A DNA stretch of 64,000 nucleotides from assembly GCF_019797745.1 (NCBI RefSeq), contig NZ_VOSI01000002.1, positions 310,001-374,000 on the forward strand, in the 5' to 3' direction. Positions 34,724 to 43,953 of this stretch are shown one piece after another. Below the pieces are notes generated by a model that had not been told where the DNA came from, ran no database searches, and was given only the letters and a program-made list of their open reading frames with translations. Every line of letters begins with the position of its first letter. Positions within the stretch are counted from its first letter, which is position 1. Made by a program: the position numbers and the translations under genes. The DNA is from Edaphocola aurantiacus. GTDB lineage: Bacteria; Bacteroidota; Bacteroidia; Chitinophagales; Chitinophagaceae.

Positions 34724-35338
34724 CTAGTGTTGTCCCTGTGTGTAACTTACGCCGGCTAAAACAGACACCTGCAAACGGTTTGCGGCTGGTGGGATAGGGC
34801 AATTATAATGTGCACTGTATGCACAATAAGGATTATATGCTTTGTTAAAATCCACAGTCAATATACCATTCCGGATATCTTTTACCGATAGATCAATATA
34901 TCTTCCGGCACCATAGGAGGTGTGTCCGCTGGTCTTGTCTGTAAACGGCAAAAATAGCCCACCAGGATCTTGTGCATGTGGCGGATCGGCCTGGTATATA
35001 ATCAGACTTACAGCAGTATCTTTCAGTGTAAAATCCAGTTTACCATATTCCTTAAAATATTTTGTCTTCTTTGCAGAAGTAGGCATCGCCAATGTTGCAC
35101 CACTGTCGATTGGTGTAAACCGTGCATCGACTATATAGTCCTTACTCAAAGGATAAAAGGTAATGCCTTTGAATTCAGCCTTCTCTTCCGGATGCAATGG
35201 TGTGGTACTATCCTGCTCCCAGAAAACCTTCAGCTCTTGCTGAAAATCACCGGCAGGCTTCAGGACCGGGTCAGTAGCTGTACCCGCACAGGATTGCAAC
35301 AGAACCGCAGCAAAAATGATCGTAATTATAAAACGCAT
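34724..35338 (-). CDS. DUF1684 lipoprotein
   Basis: A 204-residue protein with a lipobox at Cys17 (LLQSC). The mature region matches the DUF1684 pattern: HPEEKAEFKGITFYPL, the KYFKEYGKLDF strand, LFLPFTDKTSGHTSYGAGRYIDL, and the C-terminal VDFNKAYNPYCAY..YNCPIPPAANRL. The family is widespread and structurally beta-rich, with no established function. The gene lies 50 bases downstream of fhs on the same strand, separated by a hairpin, so it probably has its own promoter. Confidence 0.85.
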   Translation of the reverse strand: MRFIITIIFAAVLLQSCAGTATDPVLKPAGDFQQELKVFWEQDSTTPLHPEEKAEFKGITFYPLSKDYIVDARFTPIDSGATLAMPTSAKKTKYFKEYGKLDFTLKDTAVSLIIYQADPPHAQDPGGLFLPFTDKTSGHTSYGAGRYIDLSVKDIRNGILTVDFNKAYNPYCAYSAHYNCPIPPAANRLQVSVLAGVSYTQGQH

Positions 35339-35350
35339 AGACTATAATAA

Positions 35351-35376
35351 AGCTCCATGGCATGAGCCATGGAGCT
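35351..35376 (-). terminator. Terminator of fhs
   Basis: A perfect 11-bp stem, AGCTCCATGGC (35351-35361) and its complement (35366-35376), with loop ATGA, followed on the minus strand by TTATTATAGT. Confidence 0.65.
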
Positions 35377-35388
35377 GATGAATAAATA

Positions 35389-37059
35389 TTAAGACAAACC
35401 GGTAATGATGCCATGGTTATCGATATCCATACCAGCAGATGCCGGCACTTCAGGCAAGCCTGGCATACGCATCATCTGGCCAATAACAGGAATAATGAAA
35501 CCTGCGCCGGCAGCCACTTCAAATGTGCGTACGTTAATCACAAAGCCTTCCGGACGGCCCACTTTCTTTTCATCATCTGAGAAAGACTTCTGGGTCTTGG
35601 CCATACATACCGGAAACTTATCAAAGCCTAACTTCGTGAATGTCTTCATCTGGTTTTTGGCCTCTGCGCTGAACACAACCTCAGCCGCTCCGTATATTTC
35701 TTTGGCAATGATATTGATCTTCTCTTCGATGCTCAGGTTCCAGTCATACAATTTGCGATATGCATTCTTACCTTCTTCGATAGAAGCAACTACGGCCTCT
35801 GCCAATGCGGCTGTACCGGCTCCTCCTTCAGAGAAGCCTCTGGAGACTACTGCTTTTACGCCCAGGCTGGCACATTTATCAATTACAAAATTGACTTCTG
35901 CATCGCTGTCGGCCGGGAAATGGTTAATGGCGACAACAGGATTCAGGCCGAATTTCTTACAGTTTTCAATATGTTTTTCCAGGTTAGCAAAGCCATTCGC
36001 GACCCTTACCAGATCTGGTGTGTTATACTCTTCTTTTTTGGCACCACCATGATGTCTCAGGGCCCGGATAGTAGCCACGAGTACCATCGCCTTAGGAGCA
36101 ATATTTCCGGTAGGGCATTTTATATCCAGGAATTTTTCTGCACCAAGATCGGCGCCAAATCCGGCTTCTGTCACTACATAATCTGCAAGAGACATACCCG
36201 TCTTGGTAGCAATAATAGAATTCGTTCCCTGCGCAATGTTGGCAAATGGTCCGGCATGTACGATTGCAGGATTCCCTTCCAGGGTTTGTACCAGGTTAGG
36301 TTTAATCGCATCTTTCAACAGGATCGCCATAGCACCCTGTGCTTTCAGGTCGCGGGCAAATACGGGTTTGCGGTCATAGGTATAGCCAACGAAGATATTA
36401 CCCAGTCTGTTTTTCAGGTCTTCAAAATCCTTAGCCAGACAAACGATCGCCATTACTTCGGAAGCCGCGGTAATGTTGAACCCATCTTCTCTCGGCACAC
36501 CATTTGCCTTACCGCCCAATCCTATTACGATCTGGCGCAGCGCACGGTCATTATTATCCATTACCCGCTTCCAGACTATGGTACGCGGATCGATATCAAC
36601 ACCGCTGGAACGATGCTGGAGATCATTATCAATTAGTGCAGAAAGCAGGTTATTTGCCTTTTCGATCGCAGAGAAATCTCCGGTAAAGTGCAGGTTAATA
36701 TCTACCATTGGAATTACCTGAGAATATCCGCCTCCGGCAGCACCACCCTTAATGCCGAATACTGGTCCCAATGAAGGTTCTCTCAGTACTGCAATAGCTT
36801 TTTTGCCTATTTTATTCAGTCCGTCGGTCAGGCCAATACTTACAGTAGTTTTGCCCTCTCCGGCTGGGGTCGGGGTAATAGCAGACACCAGGATCAGGTT
36901 GCTGTTTTTTACTTTTTCTTCATCGATAAAACTAAGTGGTAGTTTAGCTTTATGCTTACCATAATATTCCAGGTCATCGGCTGAAATACCAATAGTAGCT
37001 GCGATATCGCGAATATGTTTAATGTGCGCACTTTGCGCAATCTCTAAATCCGTAAGCAT
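35389..37059 (-). CDS. fhs: Formate--tetrahydrofolate ligase
   Basis: About 556 residues from ATG 37057-37059 (MLTDLEIAQSAHIKHI), the normal family length; a longer frame to 37095 would begin upstream of the predicted transcription start. Motifs are TPAGEGKTT (ATP-binding), LREPSLGPVFGIKGGAAGGGYSQV and VATIRALRHHGG. The enzyme makes 10-formyl-tetrahydrofolate from formate, ATP and tetrahydrofolate. It stands alone without folD or other one-carbon genes. Confidence 0.94.
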   Translation of the reverse strand: MLTDLEIAQSAHIKHIRDIAATIGISADDLEYYGKHKAKLPLSFIDEEKVKNSNLILVSAITPTPAGEGKTTVSIGLTDGLNKIGKKAIAVLREPSLGPVFGIKGGAAGGGYSQVIPMVDINLHFTGDFSAIEKANNLLSALIDNDLQHRSSGVDIDPRTIVWKRVMDNNDRALRQIVIGLGGKANGVPREDGFNITAASEVMAIVCLAKDFEDLKNRLGNIFVGYTYDRKPVFARDLKAQGAMAILLKDAIKPNLVQTLEGNPAIVHAGPFANIAQGTNSIIATKTGMSLADYVVTEAGFGADLGAEKFLDIKCPTGNIAPKAMVLVATIRALRHHGGAKKEEYNTPDLVRVANGFANLEKHIENCKKFGLNPVVAINHFPADSDAEVNFVIDKCASLGVKAVVSRGFSEGGAGTAALAEAVVASIEEGKNAYRKLYDWNLSIEEKINIIAKEIYGAAEVVFSAEAKNQMKTFTKLGFDKFPVCMAKTQKSFSDDEKKVGRPEGFVINVRTFEVAAGAGFIIPVIGQMMRMPGLPEVPASAGMDIDNHGIITGLS

Positions 37060-37082
37060 GGGATGTATATTATTTTGGAGTA

Positions 37083-37090
37083 CAAAGCTA
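37083..37090 (-). promoter_or_regulatory. -7 promoter box of fhs
   Basis: TAGCTTTG on the minus strand, 23 bases upstream of the chosen start codon. Its position rules out the in-frame ATG at 37093-37095 as the main start. Confidence 0.5.
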
Positions 37091-37237
37091 CGCATTAAGC
37101 GTGAAGATGTATGGTATTGGATATCCGATTATTTCTACTATTTGAATTTATTATTACCTCTTCATTTTATGAGATTTATCACATTTATAGTGGCTAAAAT
37201 TTGCGAAATTTACGGTATAAACTAAAATGGATTTTTT

Positions 37238-38071
37238 ATGAAAACGATTATAGTTCCGGTAGATTTTTCGCATGCTTCTGTAAACGCTGCAGAATATGCC
37301 AGCCAGATGGCCGGTCACATGCAGGCTGATAAAATAGTATTGTACCATACCTACGGTGGTTCTTACCAGATCCTGGATGCCGGTACCGAGATTATTCGTT
37401 CTGAAATCAACTCCCAGTTACAACATCTTTCTGATGCGCTGATTCCACTTGCCGGAAATGAAGTGAAATTTGAACTGGTGGCCGGTGACGGCTTCCTGAT
37501 AGACGAGGTACTGGAACTGGTCGATAAATATAATGCTGACTTGATTGTGATGGGTATAACCGGTAAAAATGCGCTTGAGCATAAACTGATTGGCAGCAAT
37601 ACGCTACGTGTGGCCAGCGATTCGGCCTGCCCGGTATTGATTGTGCCTTCCGAGGCCAGTTTTAAGGAGGTAAAAAAGGTAGCCTTGTCTATGAAGTTTA
37701 AGGCGGGTATCCTGGATGAAACGCCTTACGATCATATCCGTAATATGATCAAAGATCTGAATGCAGAGCTGGTGATCCTGAATGTTGCAGATGAAAACCA
37801 CAGGGTAAACCCGCAGAATATACAATCCGGCCTTACAGCGACACACCTGATGTTCGATGATATAAATGCAAGCATTGAGTTCCTGGGCGAAGATCGTGTT
37901 GTGGAAAGGGTTACTGATTATGTACAGCAGCATGAAGTTCAGATGCTGATCTCGATAACACATAAACTCGGATTCCTGGAATCCTTATTTAAAGGCTCTG
38001 TAACCAAGCAACTTGCTTTTCACACTCATGTTCCACTAATGGTATTCAAAGCGATTCAACCGGAGGAATAA
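37238..38071 (+). CDS. Tandem-domain universal stress protein
   Basis: A 277-residue UspA-family protein with two domains. The first (about 1-150) begins TIIVPVDFSHASVNAAEYA and has the ATP-site signature GITGKNALEHKLIGSNTLRV. The second is more diverged and lacks a clear GxxGxxxxxxxGS motif, ending GFLESLFKGSVTKQLAFHTHVPLMVF. Such tandem Usp proteins are common in Bacteroidota and respond to stress or energy state. It is followed by a long structured intergenic region. Confidence 0.88.
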   Translation: MKTIIVPVDFSHASVNAAEYASQMAGHMQADKIVLYHTYGGSYQILDAGTEIIRSEINSQLQHLSDALIPLAGNEVKFELVAGDGFLIDEVLELVDKYNADLIVMGITGKNALEHKLIGSNTLRVASDSACPVLIVPSEASFKEVKKVALSMKFKAGILDETPYDHIRNMIKDLNAELVILNVADENHRVNPQNIQSGLTATHLMFDDINASIEFLGEDRVVERVTDYVQQHEVQMLISITHKLGFLESLFKGSVTKQLAFHTHVPLMVFKAIQPEE

Positions 38072-38155
38072 TGCGGTGATATTCCTTTAACGGAGTATCC
38101 GCTTAAAGGAAACAAAAGCTAATATTATGATTTAAATAGTCTATTTATATCTTTT

Positions 38156-38532
38156 GCTACCTTTTGCCTTGATGCAAAAGGTAGCGCCCAAAAATCAAGG
38201 CTGTATAAATCCCTGGCTAAAAATCAATGTGTCGGCCGGTCCCAAACCAGACTCGCTGCGCTCAGACAGTGGTTTGCAACTTTATCGACCGAGCCAATGA
38301 TTTTATTAACGCCGGATTTATAAGGCCAGCGATCTGTTCTGTAAGGATCGCTTACTTGTTTTCATCACAGCGATAGCCATTTTGGAGTGGAGATGCGATC
38401 GTTGAGCATCGAACGCATCATATGTTAAGCTCAGACGATCAATGCACGCAATGGTACAAAATGGCGGTGCTATGCAATCGCCTTGATGAAAACAAAGGCA
38501 TTTTTGGTCCTTTTGTTGCCGGACAAAAGGAC
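38156..38532. repeat. Structured intergenic element made of nested inverted repeats
   Basis: A non-coding stretch bounded by two perfect hairpins: 38156-38167/38174-38185 (GCTACCTTTTGC) and 38507-38516/38523-38532 (GTCCTTTTGT). Between them nested complements build two long hairpins. The first pairs 38204-38212 with 38314-38322, with inner pairs 38220-38226/38298-38304 and 38243-38249/38270-38276. The second pairs 38356-38367 with 38484-38495 (12 bp), with inner pairs 38370-38374/38477-38481 and 38376-38384/38457-38465. A small hairpin (38328-38334/38346-38352) separates them. No frame is coding. It looks like a folded RNA or a non-autonomous repeat. Confidence 0.7.
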
Positions 38533-38562
38533 GAATAAAAGAGTTACCTAAATGTGGATAGT

Positions 38563-38625
38563 CTGATTACTTTATATAAAAATGGCACTATCAGAGATAG
38601 TGCCATTTTTATATAAAGTAATCAG
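38563..38625 (-). terminator. 30-bp perfect palindrome at the repeat-protein 3' end
   Basis: Positions 38563-38592 are the exact reverse complement of 38596-38625, with loop AGA. The core is ATGGCACTATC and the arms extend through TTTATATAAAA to CTGATTAC. It ends four bases from the stop codon of the downstream minus-strand gene and probably terminates it, perhaps in both directions. Confidence 0.8.
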
Positions 38626-38628
38626 TCT

Positions 38629-39765
38629 TTAGAATGTTTTGCCTTTATAGAATACTTTGTACATATTCTGACCGAAACGGTACTGGATCACATCATAGTC
38701 CAATCTCCATTCTGCTACGGAAGCACTGGTCACGTCAAAAATATCGCCTTCGGTAAACACACGCAGTACATTGGCAGTATTCACATAGGCCAGTGAGTTG
38801 TAAGCTACCTTATAGGATTGCGGGTAATATGCATCCAGGGTATAGATCTTTCCTTTGTAGAATACTTTAAAATAACCACTCGCATCCTTATAGGCCACTA
38901 CATTATCTCCGACTTTATAATCAGGGTTGAAATAGCCTACAGTATTGGTTGCTCCATTATAGAATATTTTAAAATAGCCGTCATTGCTTACATAAGCAAC
39001 CAGGTTATCTCCGGCTTTATAGCTCGTCGGTGTAAAAGATTCCAGCTCGGTAACCTCTCCTTTATAGAACACTTTAAAGTTACGGTTAGCATCTACATAA
39101 GGAACCACATTACGACCCACGTCGAAGCTGGTAACAGTATAGGTTTCCAGTTCATTCAGCTCACCCTTATAAAAAACTTTAAAGCGATTGGCATAGTTTA
39201 CAAATGCAGCAATATTGTCCGATACTTTTACAGAAGGCAACTGCCCATCTGCAATGCTCAGGCCATCATTTACTACACTGGTATCAATATCCAGGGTATT
39301 TCCTCCACCCAGGAAGGATTCAATCTCTACAATATTGCCACCGTAATATGCCTTGTACAGGGAACGTACATTATCGAAGAAGAGCACTACACTATCCCCT
39401 ACTGCATAGGTAGACATATAATTGGACAGCCTTGTCGTTGTGCCGTTTTCCCATACAAACAGGGCATTGTTATTACGATATGCAACCAGGTTGTCAGTCA
39501 CTTTAAAATCGGATGTAAAGCCCTGGTTGATCAGTTGTACTCCACCTTTGCTGTAAATTTTAAAATTGCGGGTATTGTCCAGGTAAGGAATGGCCACTCT
39601 GCCTATATCATACCGAACCGGAAGCAGGCTTTCAATTTTACGGTCAATGCCATTATCCCAAACCATAAACTGGTTCTGAAAGTTGGTGTAAGCAGATACG
39701 GGTTGTGCCATTACTTTGCCGCCTATGCTGCATAAAATGACCAGAAGCGTATAAACATATTTCAT
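38629..39765 (-). CDS. Secreted protein of about ten 35-residue beta repeats
   Basis: 378 residues from the start giving MKYVYTLLVIL, with signal peptide cleavage near VMAQ. Nearly all the mature protein consists of degenerate repeats of about 34-36 residues, consensus VAYxDxxxxFKVFYKGxxxxLExFxxxxYxVGDN. Eight or more are recognisable, including runs with FKVFYKGE, FKIFYNGA and FKVFYKGK; a longer insertion (about 150-185) interrupts unit 4. The last unit ends at FKVFYKGKTF-like YKVFYKGKTF. A beta-propeller or solenoid is likely. No T9SS domain or lipobox is seen. I do not recognise a named family. Confidence 0.7.
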   Translation of the reverse strand: MKYVYTLLVILCSIGGKVMAQPVSAYTNFQNQFMVWDNGIDRKIESLLPVRYDIGRVAIPYLDNTRNFKIYSKGGVQLINQGFTSDFKVTDNLVAYRNNNALFVWENGTTTRLSNYMSTYAVGDSVVLFFDNVRSLYKAYYGGNIVEIESFLGGGNTLDIDTSVVNDGLSIADGQLPSVKVSDNIAAFVNYANRFKVFYKGELNELETYTVTSFDVGRNVVPYVDANRNFKVFYKGEVTELESFTPTSYKAGDNLVAYVSNDGYFKIFYNGATNTVGYFNPDYKVGDNVVAYKDASGYFKVFYKGKIYTLDAYYPQSYKVAYNSLAYVNTANVLRVFTEGDIFDVTSASVAEWRLDYDVIQYRFGQNMYKVFYKGKTF

Positions 39766-39840
39766 TATAAAAGGAAATTTTATAAGCAGTAAAGATAATC
39801 GAAATATTCCAGAATGCTTATAATGCATATGAGCAATATG

Positions 39841-41415
39841 CTAATGCATATTGCTCATATCTACCTTTGCTTTACTGCTTTTTGCAAAAAGTATAATCGG
39901 GATACCCACCAGGAATACAATACCAATGCCCATAAATACATCCATGTAGGATAATACTACTGACTGTTTCATGATATTTCCTTCCAGTGCAGTGTATGCC
40001 ATTTGTCTTGCTATATTCAAAGGACTACCTGAACTCATAAATTGTGCGACCATACCGTCAAATCGTTGCTGGAATGCAAGATTATCCGGGCGTATATGAC
40101 CAATCATATCCATTCGGTGCACGGCGTTCTGATGGCTCATATATGTTGTAATCAGTGCCACACCAAACGATCCGCCCAACTGACGCATCATACCCGTAAA
40201 GGAAGCACCCTCTCCGATCTCTTTTCCTTTCAATGTACTCAGTGAAAGTGTGGTGATCGGGATGAACAGCATACTTAAAGCGAAGCCACGGAACATCAGT
40301 AACCAGAAGAAGTGTTCTTTACCGGTATCCGGTGTAAGGATGTTGTGCCCCCATACGCTGTAGATAAAGAAGAGAAAAAATCCTGTAGCGGCAATATATT
40401 GCTGCTTTACTCCTCTCTGGATCATCTGGCCTACAATAGGCATCATGAAGGCGGTCATTAATGCTGCCGGAACCATGATCAGACCTGCCTGGAAGGCGGT
40501 CCAGCCTAAAGAGCTCTGCAGGTATAACGGGATAATGAATGTGGAACCATAGAGTCCGAATCCGAGGATAAAGGTAAGTACTACCCCGATCTTAAGGTTA
40601 CCATCCTTCAGCACCTTGAGGTTTACAATAGGGTTGGCACAGGTCATTTCTCTCCAGATGAACAGATAGAAACTTACTGCTGATACAATGGATGTGATCA
40701 GGATCGTCGGATCACTGAACCAGTCAGATTCCTGCCCCCTTTCCAGCACAAACTGCAGACAGCCTACTGCGGCGGTAAGGAATATTATTCCCCACCAGTC
40801 AACTTGTTTTGCGCTTTTTTTGGTACCACCATAGTTCGGATTACGTACATATTGCAATGCCAGTATAGCCGCGATAATCCCTAAAGGAATATTGATATAA
40901 AAGATATAAGGCCAGCTGTAGTTCTCTACCAGGTATCCGCCTAATGGTGGTCCTAAAGTAGGGCCGATAATTACACCCATACCATATAAGGCCTGAGCCA
41001 TACCGCGCTTTTCTTTAGGGAATACCTCGGTAATAATTGTCTGAGAAGTTACGAGTAAGGCACCGCCACCGACACCCTGCAGGAAGCGGAACAATACCAG
41101 CTCCCACATCGTTGACGCATTACCACATAATAAAGAACATATGGTAAAGAGAATAACAGATCCGGCAAAATAGTTACGACGGCCAAACTGTTGTGACAAC
41201 CAGCTTGTCATCGGGATAATGATTACATTACCGATGGCATATGCAGTAATCACCCAGCCGATCTCGCTCAATGTTGCGCCCATATTGCCTTTCATTTCAT
41301 TCAGGGCCACATTCACGATCGTCGTATCCACGATTTCTAAGAGCGCACACATGATAGCGGTAACTACGATAATCACCCGCCTGCTGCCGTACTCTACTAA
41401 AGAATCTTGTTCCAT
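39841..41415 (-). CDS. DHA2-family (EmrB-type) drug efflux permease
   Basis: A 524-residue major facilitator protein with 14 predicted membrane helices. It has the EmrB/QacA features DTTIVNVALNEM in helix 1, the WVITAYAIGNVIIIPMTSWLSQQFGRR loop A motif, and GPTLGPPLGGYLVENYSWPYIFYINIPLG in the antiporter motif. With the HlyD-type adaptor and TolC-type channel encoded upstream in the same operon, it forms a tripartite proton-driven exporter. Substrates are probably hydrophobic toxicants, controlled by the TetR regulator at the operon head. Confidence 0.92.
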   Translation of the reverse strand: MEQDSLVEYGSRRVIIVVTAIMCALLEIVDTTIVNVALNEMKGNMGATLSEIGWVITAYAIGNVIIIPMTSWLSQQFGRRNYFAGSVILFTICSLLCGNASTMWELVLFRFLQGVGGGALLVTSQTIITEVFPKEKRGMAQALYGMGVIIGPTLGPPLGGYLVENYSWPYIFYINIPLGIIAAILALQYVRNPNYGGTKKSAKQVDWWGIIFLTAAVGCLQFVLERGQESDWFSDPTILITSIVSAVSFYLFIWREMTCANPIVNLKVLKDGNLKIGVVLTFILGFGLYGSTFIIPLYLQSSLGWTAFQAGLIMVPAALMTAFMMPIVGQMIQRGVKQQYIAATGFFLFFIYSVWGHNILTPDTGKEHFFWLLMFRGFALSMLFIPITTLSLSTLKGKEIGEGASFTGMMRQLGGSFGVALITTYMSHQNAVHRMDMIGHIRPDNLAFQQRFDGMVAQFMSSGSPLNIARQMAYTALEGNIMKQSVVLSYMDVFMGIGIVFLVGIPIILFAKSSKAKVDMSNMH

Positions 41416-41441
41416 AAAATTTTGAATGGATGATTAAATAA

Positions 41442-42557
41442 TTATTTCAAATGCACATCGACAAATACGCTCATACCTGAACTTAATTTCTTCAGGAAAT
41501 CCGGGCTTACCTTATCGGTAAAGTCGATTCTTACCGGAACTCTTTGTACGGTTTTTACAAAGTTACCAGAAGCATTATCCGGAGGTAACAGAGATGTTTT
41601 TGCACCTGTTGCCGGTGAGAAAGAGGTCAGTGTGCCTTCCAGTTTCTGACCAGGGAATGCGTCTACCGTTACCGTTACGCGCTGTCCGATTTTCATTTTG
41701 GTCAGCTGTGTTTCTTTAAAGTTCGCTACTACCCATTTTTTATCATCTGGGATAATCTGAAATAAAGACTGTCCAGGTTGTACCATTTGACCAGGCTGGA
41801 TATTTACTGTACCTACATAACCATCTACAGGGGCTAAGATTACGGTATAGCTCAGATTCAGTTCTGCAGAAGCGATGCCTGCTTCGGCCTGAGCAATTGC
41901 TGCATTAGCTACTGCTACCTGACCGCGGTTTATACCACTCTGAGAAGCTACAGAAGCAGTTTGCTTCATTGCTGCTTGTTTCTGTGCATTCAGAATACCC
42001 AATTGTTTCTGTGCAATCTGGTATGCGGCCTCTGCCTGCTCAAACTGTTGTTGTGTAACAGAGTGATCTTTGATCAGATTCTGGAAACGCTCATAATCTT
42101 TCTGTGTTCTCCACAGGTTTACTTTTGCACTTTCGATCTGTGCATCGATAGTACCGGTATTGGCTTGTGATGAAATTACATTGGTCTCTGTAACAGAAGA
42201 ACCTGCTGCAGCTACGCTGACATTACTTTTTGCAGATACCAGTCGGGCTTGCGCCTCTTCCAGTTTAACTACGTAATCTCTGTCATCAAGGATAACTAGT
42301 GTATCTCCTTTCTTAACCATCTGGTTATCCTGAACTCTAATATCGGCAACATAACCTCCTACGCGCGGAATTACCGGACTGATACGGCTACTGATCTGTG
42401 CGTCATCTGTATCTTCATGTTTCTGTCCTTCTGAGTATTTATAGAAACCGTAACCACCGCCTAATATTACCAACGCCCCGAATATGACTGCAAATTTTTT
42501 GCTTTGCTTTTTCTTTGAAGCAGTTTCCACGTCGTGTTGTGCTTGATTATTTTTCAT
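41442..42557 (-). CDS. HlyD/EmrA-type membrane fusion protein
   Basis: A 371-residue periplasmic adaptor. One N-terminal membrane helix (FAVIFGALVILGGGYGFYKY) anchors it. The split biotinyl-lipoyl domain (RVGGYVADIRVQDNQMVKKGDTLVILDDRDY and AELNLSYTVILAPVDGYVG) flanks a long alpha-helical hairpin rich in Ala, Gln and Glu. A beta-barrel domain follows. It bridges the DHA2 permease and the TolC-like channel. It is 26 bases upstream of the permease gene and 34 bases downstream of the TolC gene. Confidence 0.92.
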   Translation of the reverse strand: MKNNQAQHDVETASKKKQSKKFAVIFGALVILGGGYGFYKYSEGQKHEDTDDAQISSRISPVIPRVGGYVADIRVQDNQMVKKGDTLVILDDRDYVVKLEEAQARLVSAKSNVSVAAAGSSVTETNVISSQANTGTIDAQIESAKVNLWRTQKDYERFQNLIKDHSVTQQQFEQAEAAYQIAQKQLGILNAQKQAAMKQTASVASQSGINRGQVAVANAAIAQAEAGIASAELNLSYTVILAPVDGYVGTVNIQPGQMVQPGQSLFQIIPDDKKWVVANFKETQLTKMKIGQRVTVTVDAFPGQKLEGTLTSFSPATGAKTSLLPPDNASGNFVKTVQRVPVRIDFTDKVSPDFLKKLSSGMSVFVDVHLK

Positions 42558-42591
42558 TTTGATATTTATTGTACTTTATTTTTTAAATGAA

Positions 42592-43953
42592 TTATTTTTT
42601 TTGAGGATAATAAGACTGGTACAGTGTACCGGTAGTGAGCAGTAATTTCTGATAAGCCACTTTGCTGTCTACTTTAGCGAATTCGTAGTTTACGTTAGCC
42701 TGCAGTTTGCTGGCATCAGCATCCAGTAATTCGGTTGCGGTAGCCAGGCTATTGTCGTACTTATTTTTTACGATCTTGTAGTTCTCATTTGCGAGGTCAA
42801 TAGCGCGGGACAATACTTCTACTTTCTTCACGCTCTCCAGGTAATCCTGGTATGCTTTATGTGTCTGCAGTTTTACACCATCTTTCAGTTCTTCCTGAGC
42901 CAGGCGTATATCTTCCTGCTGTGCTACACTCTGCTTTACCTTCGCTTTGTTTTTATACAGATCTGCTATATTGTAACTCAGTCCTACACCAACATTCATC
43001 GCATTGGTTACGGTAAGCGCATCATGTATATCTACTGCTGCATAACCGCCACTGGCTGCTATTGTAGGCAGGTAGCCACCTTTTGTAACTTTGGTATTAT
43101 ATGCCGCTGCCTGAGCTCTATTGTCCAGGGCTTTCATATCGGAACGGTTGGCCAGCGCTGCAGATTCATAGTAATCCATAGATTGCGCTTCTGGTTGTAT
43201 CACTTCTTTATCTCCGGTAATCGTTACATCAGTCTGCTCATTAATACCCACCATCAGATCGAAATTATAGTTTGCGATCATTTTATTGTTCTCTGCATCG
43301 AGCACTGATAATTCCATGTTTTTTTCCTGCAGCTGAATGTTCAGCAGGTCATTTCTCGGAATCAGGCCGTTCTTTTCCAGATTAGAAAAGTCTACAACCC
43401 TTTGTTGTGCGGTCTTTAAATGCTCTTTTACCAGGTCCAGGTATGTTTGCGCTTTATACAGGTTGTAATACGCTTCAATGGTATTTTCTACAACTGCATC
43501 TTTCTGATGTTCTACATCCAGCACTGCTGCTTTTTGCAGGTATTTTGCTGCCTGTACACCATTATTGATTTTGCCACCTGCATAAATCGGAACAGATGCT
43601 GTCGCCATCCCTAAGGCAATCTGGTTTACTTTAATACTTCCACCCTCAGACTGTCCTCCATCATCTTCTGAAGACATGGCCTTCAGTAGTGGTCCTGTTA
43701 CAGTCGGTGTATTCAGTCGCATGTATTGCCCGTTGATCTTCAGATCCGGCAGGCGACGATCACGTGCTTCTTCCAGTTGAGCAGAAGCCTTGTCCACAGC
43801 AATGTTGCTTCTTTTCAATGCTTTGTTGTTCTGAATACCCAATTCAATGGCTTCAGTAAGGCCCATATTGCGCTGCTCCTGAGCGCCGGCAACTGTACTA
43901 AAAGTCATCAGCGCCGCAAATGCACATACGGATAATCTATTTTTCTGTATCAT
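42592..43953 (-). CDS. TolC-family outer-membrane efflux channel
   Basis: A 453-residue TolC-family protein: signal peptide ending VAGAQEQ, then the two structural repeats characteristic of the fold, each with LTEAIELGIQNNKALKRSNI-like and ANENYKIVKNKYDNSLATATELLDADA-like helices. It makes the outer-membrane exit duct of the EmrAB-like exporter. Its start lies 17 bases inside the 3' end of the TetR gene, so regulator and exporter are translated from one transcript. Confidence 0.92.
   Translation of the reverse strand: MIQKNRLSVCAFAALMTFSTVAGAQEQRNMGLTEAIELGIQNNKALKRSNIAVDKASAQLEEARDRRLPDLKINGQYMRLNTPTVTGPLLKAMSSEDDGGQSEGGSIKVNQIALGMATASVPIYAGGKINNGVQAAKYLQKAAVLDVEHQKDAVVENTIEAYYNLYKAQTYLDLVKEHLKTAQQRVVDFSNLEKNGLIPRNDLLNIQLQEKNMELSVLDAENNKMIANYNFDLMVGINEQTDVTITGDKEVIQPEAQSMDYYESAALANRSDMKALDNRAQAAAYNTKVTKGGYLPTIAASGGYAAVDIHDALTVTNAMNVGVGLSYNIADLYKNKAKVKQSVAQQEDIRLAQEELKDGVKLQTHKAYQDYLESVKKVEVLSRAIDLANENYKIVKNKYDNSLATATELLDADASKLQANVNYEFAKVDSKVAYQKLLLTTGTLYQSYYPQKK

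Noticed and set aside
35405-36052. 215-codon plus-strand frame opposite fhs
   Set aside because: It is a shadow of the strongly conserved formate--tetrahydrofolate ligase gene.
38818-39735. Long plus-strand open frame (305 codons) opposite the repeat protein
   Set aside because: It is the antisense of a repetitive gene with few stop complements; its translation is Ile/Tyr-rich with no signal peptide or family likeness, while the minus strand has a clean signal peptide and regular repeats.
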